A stretch of 64,000 nt of DNA, taken from positions 730,230 to 794,229 of the forward strand of contig SDOX01000021.1 of NCBI GenBank assembly GCA_004565275.1, read 5' to 3'. Below the pieces are notes generated by a model. The model was not told the origin of the DNA, did not search any database, and was given only the letters and a program-made list of their open reading frames with translations. Position 1 is the first letter of the stretch; each line of letters opens with the position of its first letter. A program made the translations under genes and the position numbers. The stretch comes from Nannochloropsis salina CCMP1776. Taxonomy: Eukaryota; Sar; Eustigmatophyceae; Eustigmatales; Monodopsidaceae. This document shows positions 46,746 through 58,973 of this stretch, piece after piece.

Positions 46746-49460
46746 TCAAGTACCTCCAAGCCCAAAGCCGGCCTTAATGTGTGCCCTCGCGACATCCACC
46801 TTGACATCTAGAGGGATGACCCATTCGTCCTCAACTGCTCCAGGTAACGGCTCTTGAAGCTCCAAAGTTCCTTGCCCATCTAGAATGTCCTCCCGAAATC
46901 GACCCTCGTACTGTGCGGCCCCATTGGACATAACTAAGCGTCCTCGTCCGTCTCTGACCCCCCCCCGCCACATCCCCTCGTAGCGTTGTCCATCTCGATA
47001 CGAGCAGACCCTGTGTTTATATATATATAAATGTGGAAACCGTTATCATGTAAAATGCAAATTTGGGGAAAAGAAGAATGATGACCAAACCCAAAATTGG
47101 GCACTGTGTCAAAGTTCCGTTCCAAAACTCACCCTTTTCCCTCCATTTTATTGTCCGTCCACTGCCCGATATACTCAAATTCTGGGCAGCGAAGATGTCC
47201 TTTGCCTTGACGAAGGCCCCTTACCCACTCTCCTTCGTACACAGATCCGTTCGACCAGGTGAAGACACCAAAACCCCAACGAAGATCCTCCCGCCAATCG
47301 CCATCGTAGCTCGCTCCCTCGGGGAGGTGGTAATTCCCGCGGCCCTGGCGTACATTTTCTCGCCAATCACCCTCATATATCCCTCCTGAGGGAAAAATAT
47401 ATCGACCTTTCCCACTCATCTTTCCTTCTACCCACTCCCCTTCATAGATGAGGCGACGACTGTGTGTCATAAGCTTCCCTCGCCCGTGCTCCCTGCCACG
47501 CACCCACCTTCCCTGATACAAGAGGCCATTTGGGAAAAAACAGATACCCAACCCATCTCTTTCTCCATCAACTACATCGCCTTCATACACCTCTCCATCC
47601 TCATCCGCTAGAGCTGACACCCAGCCCTCGGCGATGTGCGGCACTTCCACATTACTCTGATCCGTTCGCCGGCTATCGCATGTGTGCTGCTCTACTTGCC
47701 ATTCCTGCAGTTGTTGCCGGGTAAGCTGCGTATGCTGTTGTATGCCTTGTATCTTATTTTCCACAGACCCGCTTGAATCGCAAGGGGGATGAGCATAACC
47801 TGCCGAGGATAGTTTTCGCTTGTTGCTGCCCTTGGTCAAGGCAGGACCAGCTGTGGCACCGTTCTCTGTGACGACGCCGTTTTCTCCCCCTTCCATCACT
47901 TGGCAACACGAAACCCATCTCCACCATTTGTTCCATGCCCTTCGAATTTGTGCACGATTGCAAGCTTGCGCTGCTTTTAGCACTTTTCCAGCCGAAGAGA
48001 AAGCAAACGTGGCGGATACGGGCATGGCCAGGTGGAAGCCTCCCTCTCCCGCGGCTTGATCCGAGAATAGCGGCGTCCTCCGCACGCCTAGCGTGATCCG
48101 ATTCGAGGATCGTCGCTGTTCAAGTGCCACGACGCTTTGGGCTTTGACCTCAGCAGATGGGGATACCGCGTGTTTGTCGCCACTCGGCGCCGTACTTGGG
48201 CCAACGCTGGTCGAGACATGGGCGTGGCTAGCACCACCACAGTTATCTCCACTCTTCGCTTTGTTTGTCCGTAAGTTCCGTTTCAACAAATCTTTCTTGT
48301 ACCGCCTATGGCATATCATGCGCAAGCCGTGCTGGGCGTTGATCTTCCCCTCCAGAATGAACTCCCCATATACATTGCAGCCCTCTCCGAGCACCTCCAC
48401 GTAGTTTGAGTCAGTGACTCTCTGGCCTGTCTTCACAACATGCAGCTTGAAGGTCTCTCGAATCTCCTTCAAACCATTTCCACTGGGATTGTGCACGGTA
48501 AATCCACCGCGGCAGGAAACACTGGAGTCTGAGGGAAAGACATCGTGAAGCCAATTCCCCTCTGTTGGTGTCTGCCAGTTCGGGTTCTCATATTCGATCA
48601 TCTCTTTCACTTTCTTGCGCATTGTGTCGCCTGAAAGACTGATAGGGTTTTTCGTGCCAATACTTGCGTCTCCGCGACTTATATTTATCATCAAATCCGT
48701 TCCCACGTGGGACGCACGCAGGTGCTGATCGTCGTCGACGTTGGAATCATGTTGAGGTAAAGAAACAGAGACAAAGAGCTTTCTTGAACTACACGTGTCC
48801 AATGACAACTCTCCGCCTACATCTTCATGGGCTGCGACCGTCTCTGCCGCTGTCTTTGACGTGTTGTCGGCCACACACGCCACATTTTCCTCGGGTATGA
48901 CATGCGCATTTGTTCCTGATTCACGTTGCCGTTGGTCAAGCCCCTCCCCTTTCCCCCTCCTCTCCTGCTCTTCCGTATGCCGATCCCCTTGGGAACGGGT
49001 CCAGACTACCTGTGACACGTGGGAAGGAAAACAACATTTCACAAAAGCTGCGGCAGTTGTCAACGAGCTTTACCGCCGCTGACTATCACTCACACAGGAA
49101 CTGTCTGAAGATACATCGCCACATATCTGATCATAAAGTGCTTACCTCATACGTAAAGGTGCTAGATTTGTTCTTGTTACCGCGAAAGAACCACTTCCCT
49201 TCCCACAGATACTTCGCGCAAGAAATAACGTCCCCTGGCCTAGTTGCCTCGTTCCCTTCCATGTCCACACCATGTTCAGAGAAAATGGTTGCCGTATCGT
49301 TTGTTGCGCTGTTGGCAGGGTTCGTGCTTCTGGTTTCGCTAGCTTCGAGGCAAGTATCCTCTTGACGCGGATGTGGCGCAGCCTCCCCCTCAATTCTCTC
49401 AGAGGGCGTCACAGGTGTTGCTCCCTGAAGAAGGAGCCTTCCGGTCAACACAACCTCCAT
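46746..49460 (-). CDS. MORN-repeat protein with a long N-terminal region, three exons
   Basis: Exons 49460-49146, 49009-47133 and 47010-46746 give 818 residues with phase kept at both junctions. The C-terminal third holds nine MORN units of the form YEGxWxxGxxxGxG. Examples are VYEGDVVDGERDGLG, LYQGRWVRGREHGRG, IYEGEWVEGKMSGKG and, across the last intron, RYEGMWRGGVRDGRG. MORN arrays bind phospholipids or act as scaffolds at membranes and cytoskeleton. The middle segment contains NPSGNGLKEIRETFKLHVV and YGEFILEGKINAQHGLRMIC, which I do not recognise. Linkers are rich in Ser and Thr. No kinase or other catalytic motif is visible. The start is the first ATG in exon 1; the codon further upstream is not an ATG. 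Confidence 0.85.
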
Positions 49461-49915
49461 GATCGAATGATGCAAGACCTGCGTTCAGATGAATAGGTTA
49501 TCGGCAGAAGATTTGAAAATTTATGAAAAAGTGTACGGGCGGGATCCGGCATCGCCGCGGCTGGTTGGAGCGAGGGGCAGAACAAGTACTACTCAGTAAG
49601 GAGAACGTACGTTACAGGCCCTGTTTCGGAGGCCGTCATGACGCGGCCAAGGCCTCGGGTCCTGGCGAAAGGCGTGCATATGGACTTGCTCACTTAAGCA
49701 CAATGTTAGAATCTGCGAGGGCATTTGAATTCAACAATTCATCGATCTTTCTCAATCATTTTTCTTCTCCGGTCCCTGTCTGCCCTTTCTCCTCCTGGCG
49801 CCAGGGCCCCGTCACAAACAAACTTCTGTCACAATCTGACATCACGCTTTCACAGGTCGAGTAGTTGACTTCTAGGAAGAGTCTGGGAGACGTCTGCGGT
49901 TAAGAAATTGGGGTA
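49461..49915. promoter_or_regulatory. Bidirectional promoter region between the MORN gene and the WDR44-like gene
   Basis: 455 bases separate two divergent start codons, so both promoters must lie here unless there are unseen 5' exons. No TATA box or clear motif stands out. The middle is G+C-rich (49535-49680). Confidence 0.55.
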
Positions 49916-51886
49916 ATGAATGGAAAGGGCGCTCCTGATGAGCCCATGAACATTGAGCAGATGCGGTTCCAGGTCGTGGACAAGGACACCGGTCAAATCT
50001 TTCGGATCGATGAGATGGAGCAACACATCAATATCAACGCGTACACGCTATTTCCTTCGCGGGATGAGCTGGCACAGAAACTCGCTTCGAGCGCTGTGCA
50101 GGCCGGAGACTCGGACGATGAGACGCCAACTTCTCCCAAAAGTGAGTTCAAGAGGGTGAGAGAGCAGCTGGGTGGACGTTGAGTCGTGACGGATGCAAAA
50201 GTTAATAGAAGTCTTTTCAATTTGGCGCTGACGTACGTGACCATGCAGGCGGTTTGTCTTTGACTGGTCTGTCCGCCCTCTCCTCCATGCTGGGCTTCCC
50301 CAAGAAAAAAGACGTTCACCGGCAAGATCCTGTAGAGGGCCTTGTGCGTGTGAGCACAGTGCGGAAAGAGGGACCAGATTTTGGAGACCTGAAGCTCTCG
50401 CAGTGCTTGCAGGTCCGTGTCACTCCTCGTTGATTGGTCGAACAAACACTGTCAATTACGTGTTTCCTTGTAGATGTTTTCTTATTGTTGGTCCTGATAC
50501 CTCGTTTTTCAGGCTCATGATGGCCCGATCTGGACCATGAAGTTCAGTGTTGGTGGTGAATTTCTTGCATCTGCAGGGCAAAGTGGGATCGTGTATGTTT
50601 GGTCAGTGGGGCACTCAGGGTTTTCGCGCTCGGGGGGAGACGGGAGCGACAGGGAGGCCCCTGTCACCGACGAGGCGGAGACGCCAGGCGGGCTGGACGT
50701 GCTTAAACTTTTGCGCTTGTCACCACACCGGCGTTTCCGTGATCACACTGCAGACGTGATTGATTTGTCTTGGAACAAGGAGAACTTTCTTCTGTCGGCC
50801 TCCATCGACAAGACAGTAAGGCTCTGGCACACGGCGCGGTCTGAGTGCCTGCACGTTTATCCCCACGTCGACTGCGTGACCGCGGTAGATTTCCACCCAA
50901 AGATAGATCACCTTTTCCTGTCAGGCAATTTTGACAAAAAGCTCCGGGTGTGGAACGTGACGGACGGGCGGGTCAAGGAATGGGCGAACACGCCGGATAT
51001 GATAACTGCCGCGTGCTTTAGCCCGGAGGGGAGCATGGCTGTGGCAGGTCTCTACCGTGGTCAGGTCTTCTTTTATCAGACGGAGGGAATGAAATACTAC
51101 ACACAGGTGGAGTGTCGCAATCGACACGGCGCTCTCAAAGGCGGCAAGAAGGTCACAGGCCTCTGCTACGACACCTCGTCACACACATTGGCCGCGGCAT
51201 TCCCGCCCTCTTCCTCCGGCGGGGCGACCACCCCAGGGCCTCGCTTGCAAGGAGCACCATCCACAAGTGGAGGTCGCTCATCATCCTTTCCGATCTCGTC
51301 CGGCCCAGTGTCTGCACCCGGGCCAACGCCACACAGCGTTACGGGTGCAGGATGCGAGCAGCTGCTTATCACAACTAACGACTCGCGGCTGCGTCTATAT
51401 CAGACGGAGGACTATTCTATGCTTTGCAAGTACAAAGGGCTAACGAATGATCACATGCAAATCAAGGCCTCATTCAGCGAAGACGGAAAATACGTCATAT
51501 CTGGCTCCGAAAATGGCCAAATATACATATGGAAAGGCACGACACCACAACACGGGCACGCGGGCGGACTGGCAGGTCTCAGTGCACCACTAACGTTCAA
51601 GAAAGACCGCAACACCGCCTATGAATTTTTCCCGTCAACTGAGATTGGTGGCATTAATCCTCCCATCGTGTCAGTAGCTCTCTTCGTACCCGCAAATGCC
51701 GTGTGGCACGCGATGAAGGGCACCTCCTACGAGGAAGAAGCACTGAATGCTGGGCCTGGTTTGCCGATCAGCAAAATGATTATTTCCGCCGATTATTCTG
51801 GTAAGATACGTGTCTTTCAGCGCCATGTTCTAACCAAGGAAAAGACCGACAGGAATACAGGAAGCCATTTCAACAAAAAAGCTTGA
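49916..51886 (+). CDS. WDR44: WDR44-like WD40 protein, three exons
   Basis: WDR44 (rabphilin-11) is a RAB11 effector working in endosome recycling. Exon 1 starts at ATG 49916. Exon 2 is 50249-50412 (ends KLSQCLQ) and exon 3 is 50513-51886. Exon 3 begins AHDGPIWTMKFSVGGEFLAS and carries the WD repeats typical of this family: HTADVIDLSWNKENFLLSAS, DKTVRLWHTARSECL, HVDCVTAVDFHPK, TTNDSRLRLYQ and QIKASFSEDGKYVISGSE. Length is about 600 residues, shorter than the animal protein because the disordered N-terminus is brief. The exon 1 donor is ambiguous: 50171 and 50177 both keep the frame. A Ser/Pro/Gly-rich insert sits between WD units at about 51190-51350. Binding partners are inferred from the family only. 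Confidence 0.88.
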
Positions 51887-52398
51887 TAAAACAATTTCAG
51901 AAGGGTATCAGACGGTGAGGGACGCTCTTGGTTTTGCACAGGACGTATGCAAGACAACCACTTGAAATTGTTCGGTTGGCAGTAATGAACAAGTGATGAT
52001 AAAAGACATCCAAAGAAATAAAATCCATCTCGCGTCTTTTTGTGGAGGTTTACAATTCCGTATCAACTGATAAGGAACTTATGCATACTGGAAAAAGAGA
52101 GATCTGTTCCGTGTCCTTGTAAGATAGTATGGCACAGTATCCTACCCGTATGAACGTCCTCGTCGACTGCCTTCAACATCGTGAGGTCCGTTGGATGGGA
52201 CAGGGCACTTCCTAGAAATCTGGAAAGAGAAGGAGAGCACTGTGCACACCCCGCGTTGACCCCGGAACTCGCCTCCCAAATGGTACAAGTTACAATTAGA
52301 TGTATTCATAGACAGCCCAGTGCCCGATTTCCGTTCCCCCTGCACTTTCAGATGCGCCCTCCTCACTCGACATCCCTCAAGCGCCTTGCTCGACCTAG
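51887..52398. other. Convergent 3' flanks of WDR44-like and RAB6 genes
   Basis: About 510 bases with no recognisable coding content. An AAATAAAA-type signal for the WDR44-like transcript occurs near 52016-52023. Confidence 0.55.
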
Positions 52399-53808
<1,410 letters not shown>

Positions 53809-55186
53809 TCTGAGTGCTTTGCTTGAAAACGACGGACCGCTCCGAGAAAACTTTGCTGTTTGCCGTCCACAAGTCAGCAAGTCTTTTCGTTTGCCAGACA
53901 ACGATGCAAATCAGTGCTCTGTGGTATGAGAGTTTGATTTACAGAGGACGGTTAACAAGTCGTCCACCAGAGCGCGGTTTTTGTGATGATGACGCTACGG
54001 AAAACGTGAGCATGCTTCACTAAGGTAGGAATCCCAATGTTGACTATGCATTGTAACCACAGACGTCTCAGTTCTGGTTGGCGTGGTTTGCACAGTTTGC
54101 AGGTGATTATACTGTGTTGTTCCTTTTCGCGGTGCTCTGTTTCTGCGTTCTCGACGACGGCATGCGAGTGCTCGGGCCCTGCCTGGCTTGCTAGGCGGAG
54201 AGCGGAGACGAGAACGAGGGCGGGAAAGAGGGCGAAAACGAGGACGATAACTAGGGAGAAGGGGACAATGCCGTGGTCGGTTCATGGGACAGTCGGGATC
54301 AACCTTGCCATCGGTAGCCCGACCAGCACCCTGCCAACAACCCAGACTCGAGCCCAGACAGGCGGCGGAAGTCACCACTCATGACAAGCAGCATGCCATT
54401 GAGATATAACAAATTACGTCCCTTTGAAGCCAGGGAGATGAAATTGTGCATTCAAATCTTTCAAATTTACCTTGAAACAACTCTTAACTAGTATGTTGCG
54501 AGCTTTCCCGCTCCTGGTGGAAGTGGACCGCTCGAGATGCTTTCACCACAGCAATGCAACCTTGCGTTTACCATATCCATAGCTTCCTCCGATTTTTCTT
54601 GGTTCCCCGATCGAACAAATTATTTGGTTACTCATCTCAAAAAGAGAAGCAACAACTCATGTGTCAGCTATTTTTCATGCAGGGTGAAAAATGGGGTCTG
54701 ATTGCGCATACGACCCAGCCTGCACTCCGGCCATCTTGTGAGAGCAACAGCTCGTAGGTGCAATAAGTTGCTAGCAGCTGACAGGAAAGGTAAGCCATTT
54801 TTCAACATACAGAGGCTTGATTTTGTTGCTGCAGCGAAAATTTGATTGGAAAGAAGTGAAGGGGGCAAAAGAACCAAAAAGATCGATTGTGGATTTCTGG
54901 TTTTCCGCTTGCTTTTCTAAAAGAGAAGGGATCGGAAAGGGGGACCGAATGGAGGATCGTAGGCTGTAGACAGTCATACAAATTATCAATCATCGCATGA
55001 GTAGCATGAAAGACCAGACTGACCAGATTACCTTTATGGCCACGGTAGACAGGACGAACGACAATCGCAGCGAAGAGACCAATGGCAAGCAGCAGCAGAG
55101 GAACGTCTCGGTAAGCCTATTGAAATAGACCTCTTCTCTGACCTGATTGCGTTCACCTCCGCACTCTAATTTTTGATGAGCATGCC
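53809..55186. other. Divergent region between RAB6 and pantothenate synthetase
   Basis: About 1.4 kb. It contains a G+C-rich, purine-rich block at 54170-54360 and a possible 38-codon upstream exon for the downstream gene at 54997-55110 (ATG to a GTAAGC donor). That exon would join 55178 in phase 0 through a 67-base intron. Otherwise nothing recognisable. Confidence 0.45.
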
Positions 55187-56826
55187 ATGCCATTTTTTAC
55201 CTGTTCCGTTGTTACTCACTCTCTTTTCATGGCGACTTTTTCTCCTGGTAGCATCTTACGGACGCGAGCCGATATGTCGGCTGTTCGTAGAAGTTTCGGT
55301 AGCCTGTGTTCCGTGGGCTTCGTGCCAACAATGGGTGCTCTCCACCAGGGTCATCTACACCTTATGGAGGTAGGAAACTATTTTTGTGGTCGAAGATGTG
55401 TGAGATCTTCATCATCTTGACTCCTCACCCCATCGCGCACGAACTATTTATGTTGAAGCGAGCACGGCGAGAGAATGATATTCTTGTCGTGAGCATATTT
55501 GTCAATCCCAAGGTAAGTTGCAGACTACAGTATCGCAGAGGAGATCTTAATGGAGAAGGTACAATGAGACATTGAGGACATACTCTTCATACCGTAGCAA
55601 TTTGGGCCCCACGAGGACTTCGATAAATATCCCCGAGACCTGGAGAATGACGCTAAACTTGTCGTCGAGAAAGGTACAAATATGCAATCTTTTTTCCATA
55701 GGATGGAAAAGTAGGAACTAAAAAACCTTTTGAACAGGCGTGGACTTCATCTTTGCTCCTGGGGTGGCGGATATGTATACACCTTCTCATCGCTGTTACG
55801 TTGTGCCCGAGGGATTTGAGCATTTTGCAGAAGGAAAGTCGCGGCCTGGCCATTTCAAGGGCGTCGCCACAATTGTAACCAAGCTTTTTGGCATCGTGCA
55901 ACCGACAAAAGTAAGGAAGGAAAGGTATCGGACCAACTTCTATATTTAAGATAGAGCATGCACGGCTTGCCTCATATAACACTGTGTACCCCCTCTTTGA
56001 CTGTTCATATTGACGACACGTGTAAAAATACACGTATGCATCCTACATTAAGAGTTTGGAATTTCAATCCTCACTTTCTCATGACGTATGATACCAACTT
56101 CGCGCAAAATACCATCAAGGCATATTTCGGCCAAAAAGACGCAATGCAGTGTGTCCTGATGCGACGGTTGGTAGAAGACCTGAACCTTCCCCCTGCAATC
56201 GTCGTGTGTGACACGGGTAAGTCACGAGCATTATTTTCAAACGAAAGTGTGATTTTGTACCGTTCCATCGAGTCAAAGACCCAGTATACATGCATCCAAT
56301 TCACATTTTCGCTGGCGTTTTACATTGTCCATCCTCAGTTCGTGAAAAAGATGGCCTTGCTATGAGCAGCCGCAACGCATACCTGAGCCAGCATGTACGT
56401 TTGGGGGACTGACCTTTGTACACTGTCCTCGTCTCATGCAAGATTTTTCTTCATGCAAACAGGAGCGCAGTGCTGCCCCTGTTGTGTATAAGTCTCTTCG
56501 AGCCGCTGAACAGGCGTTTTGCAACTCAGAAACCAGCATCTCGGCGGCAGAGCTGCAACAGATTGTCCGAGATATTCTTGCACGAGTAAGGCGGCCCTCT
56601 CCTTACATACCCTGCTAAGTCTTGCTGCATTTCCCTTATCGATAAATAAACCCTGCAAATCATTCTATCTCAGGAGGAGCTGATTCATACCGTTGAATAC
56701 GTTTCAGTTGCGCGGAAAGACACAATGGAAGAATTGGAGGATATTGTGCAGCCAAACGAAGGAGCTGTTATATCGCTTGCTGTACGTCTTGGTAAAGTAC
56801 GACTAATTGACAATGTTGTCATATGA
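55187..56826 (+). CDS. panC: Pantothenate synthetase (pantoate-beta-alanine ligase), eight exons
   Basis: PanC condenses pantoate with beta-alanine, using ATP, to make pantothenate. This is the precursor of CoA and of the phosphopantetheine arm needed by every carrier protein, including those of the PKS. Exons 55187-55369, 55459-55512, 55598-55673, 55738-55910, 56120-56216, 56339-56394, 56463-56585 and 56674-56826 give 304 residues in phase, the normal length. Motifs: [18 protein letters not shown] (HxGH nucleotide site), [56 protein letters not shown] and [16 protein letters not shown]. The N-terminus before ILRTRADMS is about 20 residues and could be the remnant of a targeting peptide. A further upstream exon is possible. 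No operon-like link to neighbours. Confidence 0.95.
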
Positions 56827-57886
56827 ATTGTCAATAATCAAAGCGCAGCGAAAATACTCTTGATATGACAAGTTGAGAGACCTTAAACGAGGAAAATTAT
56901 ATTTGAATAGAAAAGAGGGGCTATCTTTCCGATGCCCTTTTCTCTCAGTACCTTTTCACGACCAGAGCTAGATTCTCAACTTGATTTAATCGACAAGAGA
57001 CCACTTCTGATTACAAATGCCATGCGCAAACCCTTCTCAAGCGTTTTCGAGAGTCTCCCGCCCTTTGCTTACTTTGAAAGTTCTCTTGTGAAAGTAATTG
57101 ACAATAGAACAAAATGAGCCCTCCAATACGATTTTAAATTTTTACTTGCTATTTGTGTGTATTTTTCCTTTCACGCTCGTTGCTTCTAAGCTTGTTTTTT
57201 TGGTTCTCCAGATATGTAATTAATTTCCTTTCCTACCTTTCTTTGATACGTTTAAGTGCTGCATTCTACTTAATGCCAAAAAAATTAAAGTCCTCTAGAA
57301 ATTCGTTCGAAGCCCTGTGGTGTGTGTCGTCATATCGTGTAAACAGCAAGCGCTGCACACATGGCTATGAGAATTCGAGCATGGTACACTATGAATGAGG
57401 TTGAAATACATGTCGTATGTATTGTGATACTTCATATGTATGTTCCTAGAATGGTTTTTATTCTCTGGGACACATCGTGTCAGTGATTCTCACATTCGAA
57501 AGCCCGATCAAAAACGGGAAAGTTGAACAAAGAAGCCAGTGCATAGAGGCTGTCACATATGCTTTTTGACCCCTGACAATCGTCATGGAAAACATTCTCT
57601 GACTTGCGCGCGGCTCTTCCACATAAATGCTTAAGGCTTGCACTTGTGTGATTAAAATGATGCATAGGGCCTACAATGGATCTCGTCCAGATTAAGGAGA
57701 CGGCCCGCCGGCGACACCTGCTAGCTAGCTGCTCGCGGCTACCCGGAGGACGTGCCGGGGGCGGGAGGGCAAGTTGCTACGGCACTGCGTGAAGGGATAT
57801 GATGCACCCGTCTCCTAAAAGTTTGGCGCTAAAATGTAGTCCCCAAATATCTAATGTTTGGCTATCCATCCTCATAGTCAGGGGCA
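56827..57886. other. Gene-free stretch between panC and the HPt gene
   Basis: About 1.06 kb, mostly A+T-rich with short meaningless frames. A compact G+C-rich patch at 57690-57785 contains CCCGCCGGCG and a CTAGCTAGCT palindrome. It stands out from its surroundings and lies about 100 bases before the HPt start codon, so it may be the promoter. Confidence 0.5.
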
Positions 57887-58372
57887 ATGGGCAATTGCTT
57901 TGGTGGAGGAGGAGGCAGGGATACACGCCATGAAGGCATTTTAAACGCAGTCGCAAGCGAGGATTTACATGTCGCCCAATCGCCACTACCGAGCCCCCAG
58001 CACTTCAACCAAAAAACCTCAAATGAATCAAAACTTGTGCCCACATTTGACGAAGGGCGCTTGAAAGAATTAAGCCAAGTCGTGCCTTTGCGGGAGACGA
58101 TGTTGGATTTTGTCAAGCATGGGAGATGTTTGTTGGACGAGGTCGCAGATTCTTGCGCAGCGCCTGCGCATAAACCTTGGGATAGAACAGCTAAAGGGGC
58201 TCATGCACTGAAAGGCGCCGCCAAAACTGTCGGAGCTGCTCGCATTGCACACCATGCAGAGATTATTGAGCGCTCTGCGAAGCAAGGGGAGGTATGTGAC
58301 TCCCTTTTAGGGGATTTGGAAGCCGCGTTTGAAGACTTGGCTGAAGGGATTTCAAGGCGGGTGTGGTCATGA
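57887..58372 (+). CDS. Histidine phosphotransfer (HPt) protein with an N-terminal lipidation motif
   Basis: HPt proteins shuttle phosphoryl groups between hybrid histidine kinases and response regulators. This 161-residue single-exon protein has GAHALKGAAKTVGAARIAHH, the HxLKGxxxxxG signature, with the phospho-accepting His at residue 106. It also has a helical bundle pattern over residues about 55-155. It begins MGNCFGGGGG: Gly2 followed by Asn and Cys4 is a classic N-myristoylation plus palmitoylation start, which would tether the protein to a membrane. Residues 12-50 are linker-like. The kinase and receiver partners are not in this window. The class is clear; lipid attachment is inferred. 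Confidence 0.85.
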   Translation: MGNCFGGGGGRDTRHEGILNAVASEDLHVAQSPLPSPQHFNQKTSNESKLVPTFDEGRLKELSQVVPLRETMLDFVKHGRCLLDEVADSCAAPAHKPWDRTAKGAHALKGAAKTVGAARIAHHAEIIERSAKQGEVCDSLLGDLEAAFEDLAEGISRRVWS

Positions 58373-58973
58373 CATTTTCATCAACTGTGTGGAGCACCTG
58401 TGCGAGACGCTCGTACGAATCGATATGAAACGAGCCGCTGGATGGAGAGGTTAGTCGGACTTGAACTTAACCTGGCGGGTGTTGAAAAATTGTATCGATA
58501 ATCGAGAGAAAATGTAACTTATCGGATATTCATATAAAGCACACAACCAAAACCGAGCCAAAGCCTTCTCTATTATCAAGAAATATCTTCTTGTGAGCTT
58601 TGTTCAGATGATTTCGGTGTGAATGAGTTCTTAATCATTCACACAAGAATCTTTTACTCGCGCAATGCTCGCTCCTCAAAAGCTCAAAAATGAGCTTACA
58701 GGAGTGTAGAGATCTATCAACGTTCCGATTAACATTTCCCTGACCTGTACATGCATTTAATGATAAATGCAGGCAGGGGCATACTTACATGTGCGACATT
58801 AACATGCTTCTCATCCAGCAGTGTTTTGCGTCACCACTACAAATTCGTACAAACTCTTCTGTAAGCTAACTAGCTCTTTACCGTGTGTTTTATCTTAATC
58901 AAGCCTACCTCGCACTCTGTGGACTGTTACATTAATGTTTACATCATACATCCAATGTGCTATCGACACCTGA
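58373..58973. other. Convergent 3' flanks of the HPt and SAPS genes
   Basis: 600 bases between two stop codons, A+T-rich, with no recognisable coding or RNA feature. Small inverted matches around 58620-58650 (GAATGAGTTCTTAATCATTC) look fortuitous. Confidence 0.5.

Noticed and set aside
57690-57785. G+C-rich patch before the HPt gene as a tRNA or structured RNA gene
   Set aside because: No cloverleaf arms, T-loop sequence or acceptor-stem pairing could be found by eye.
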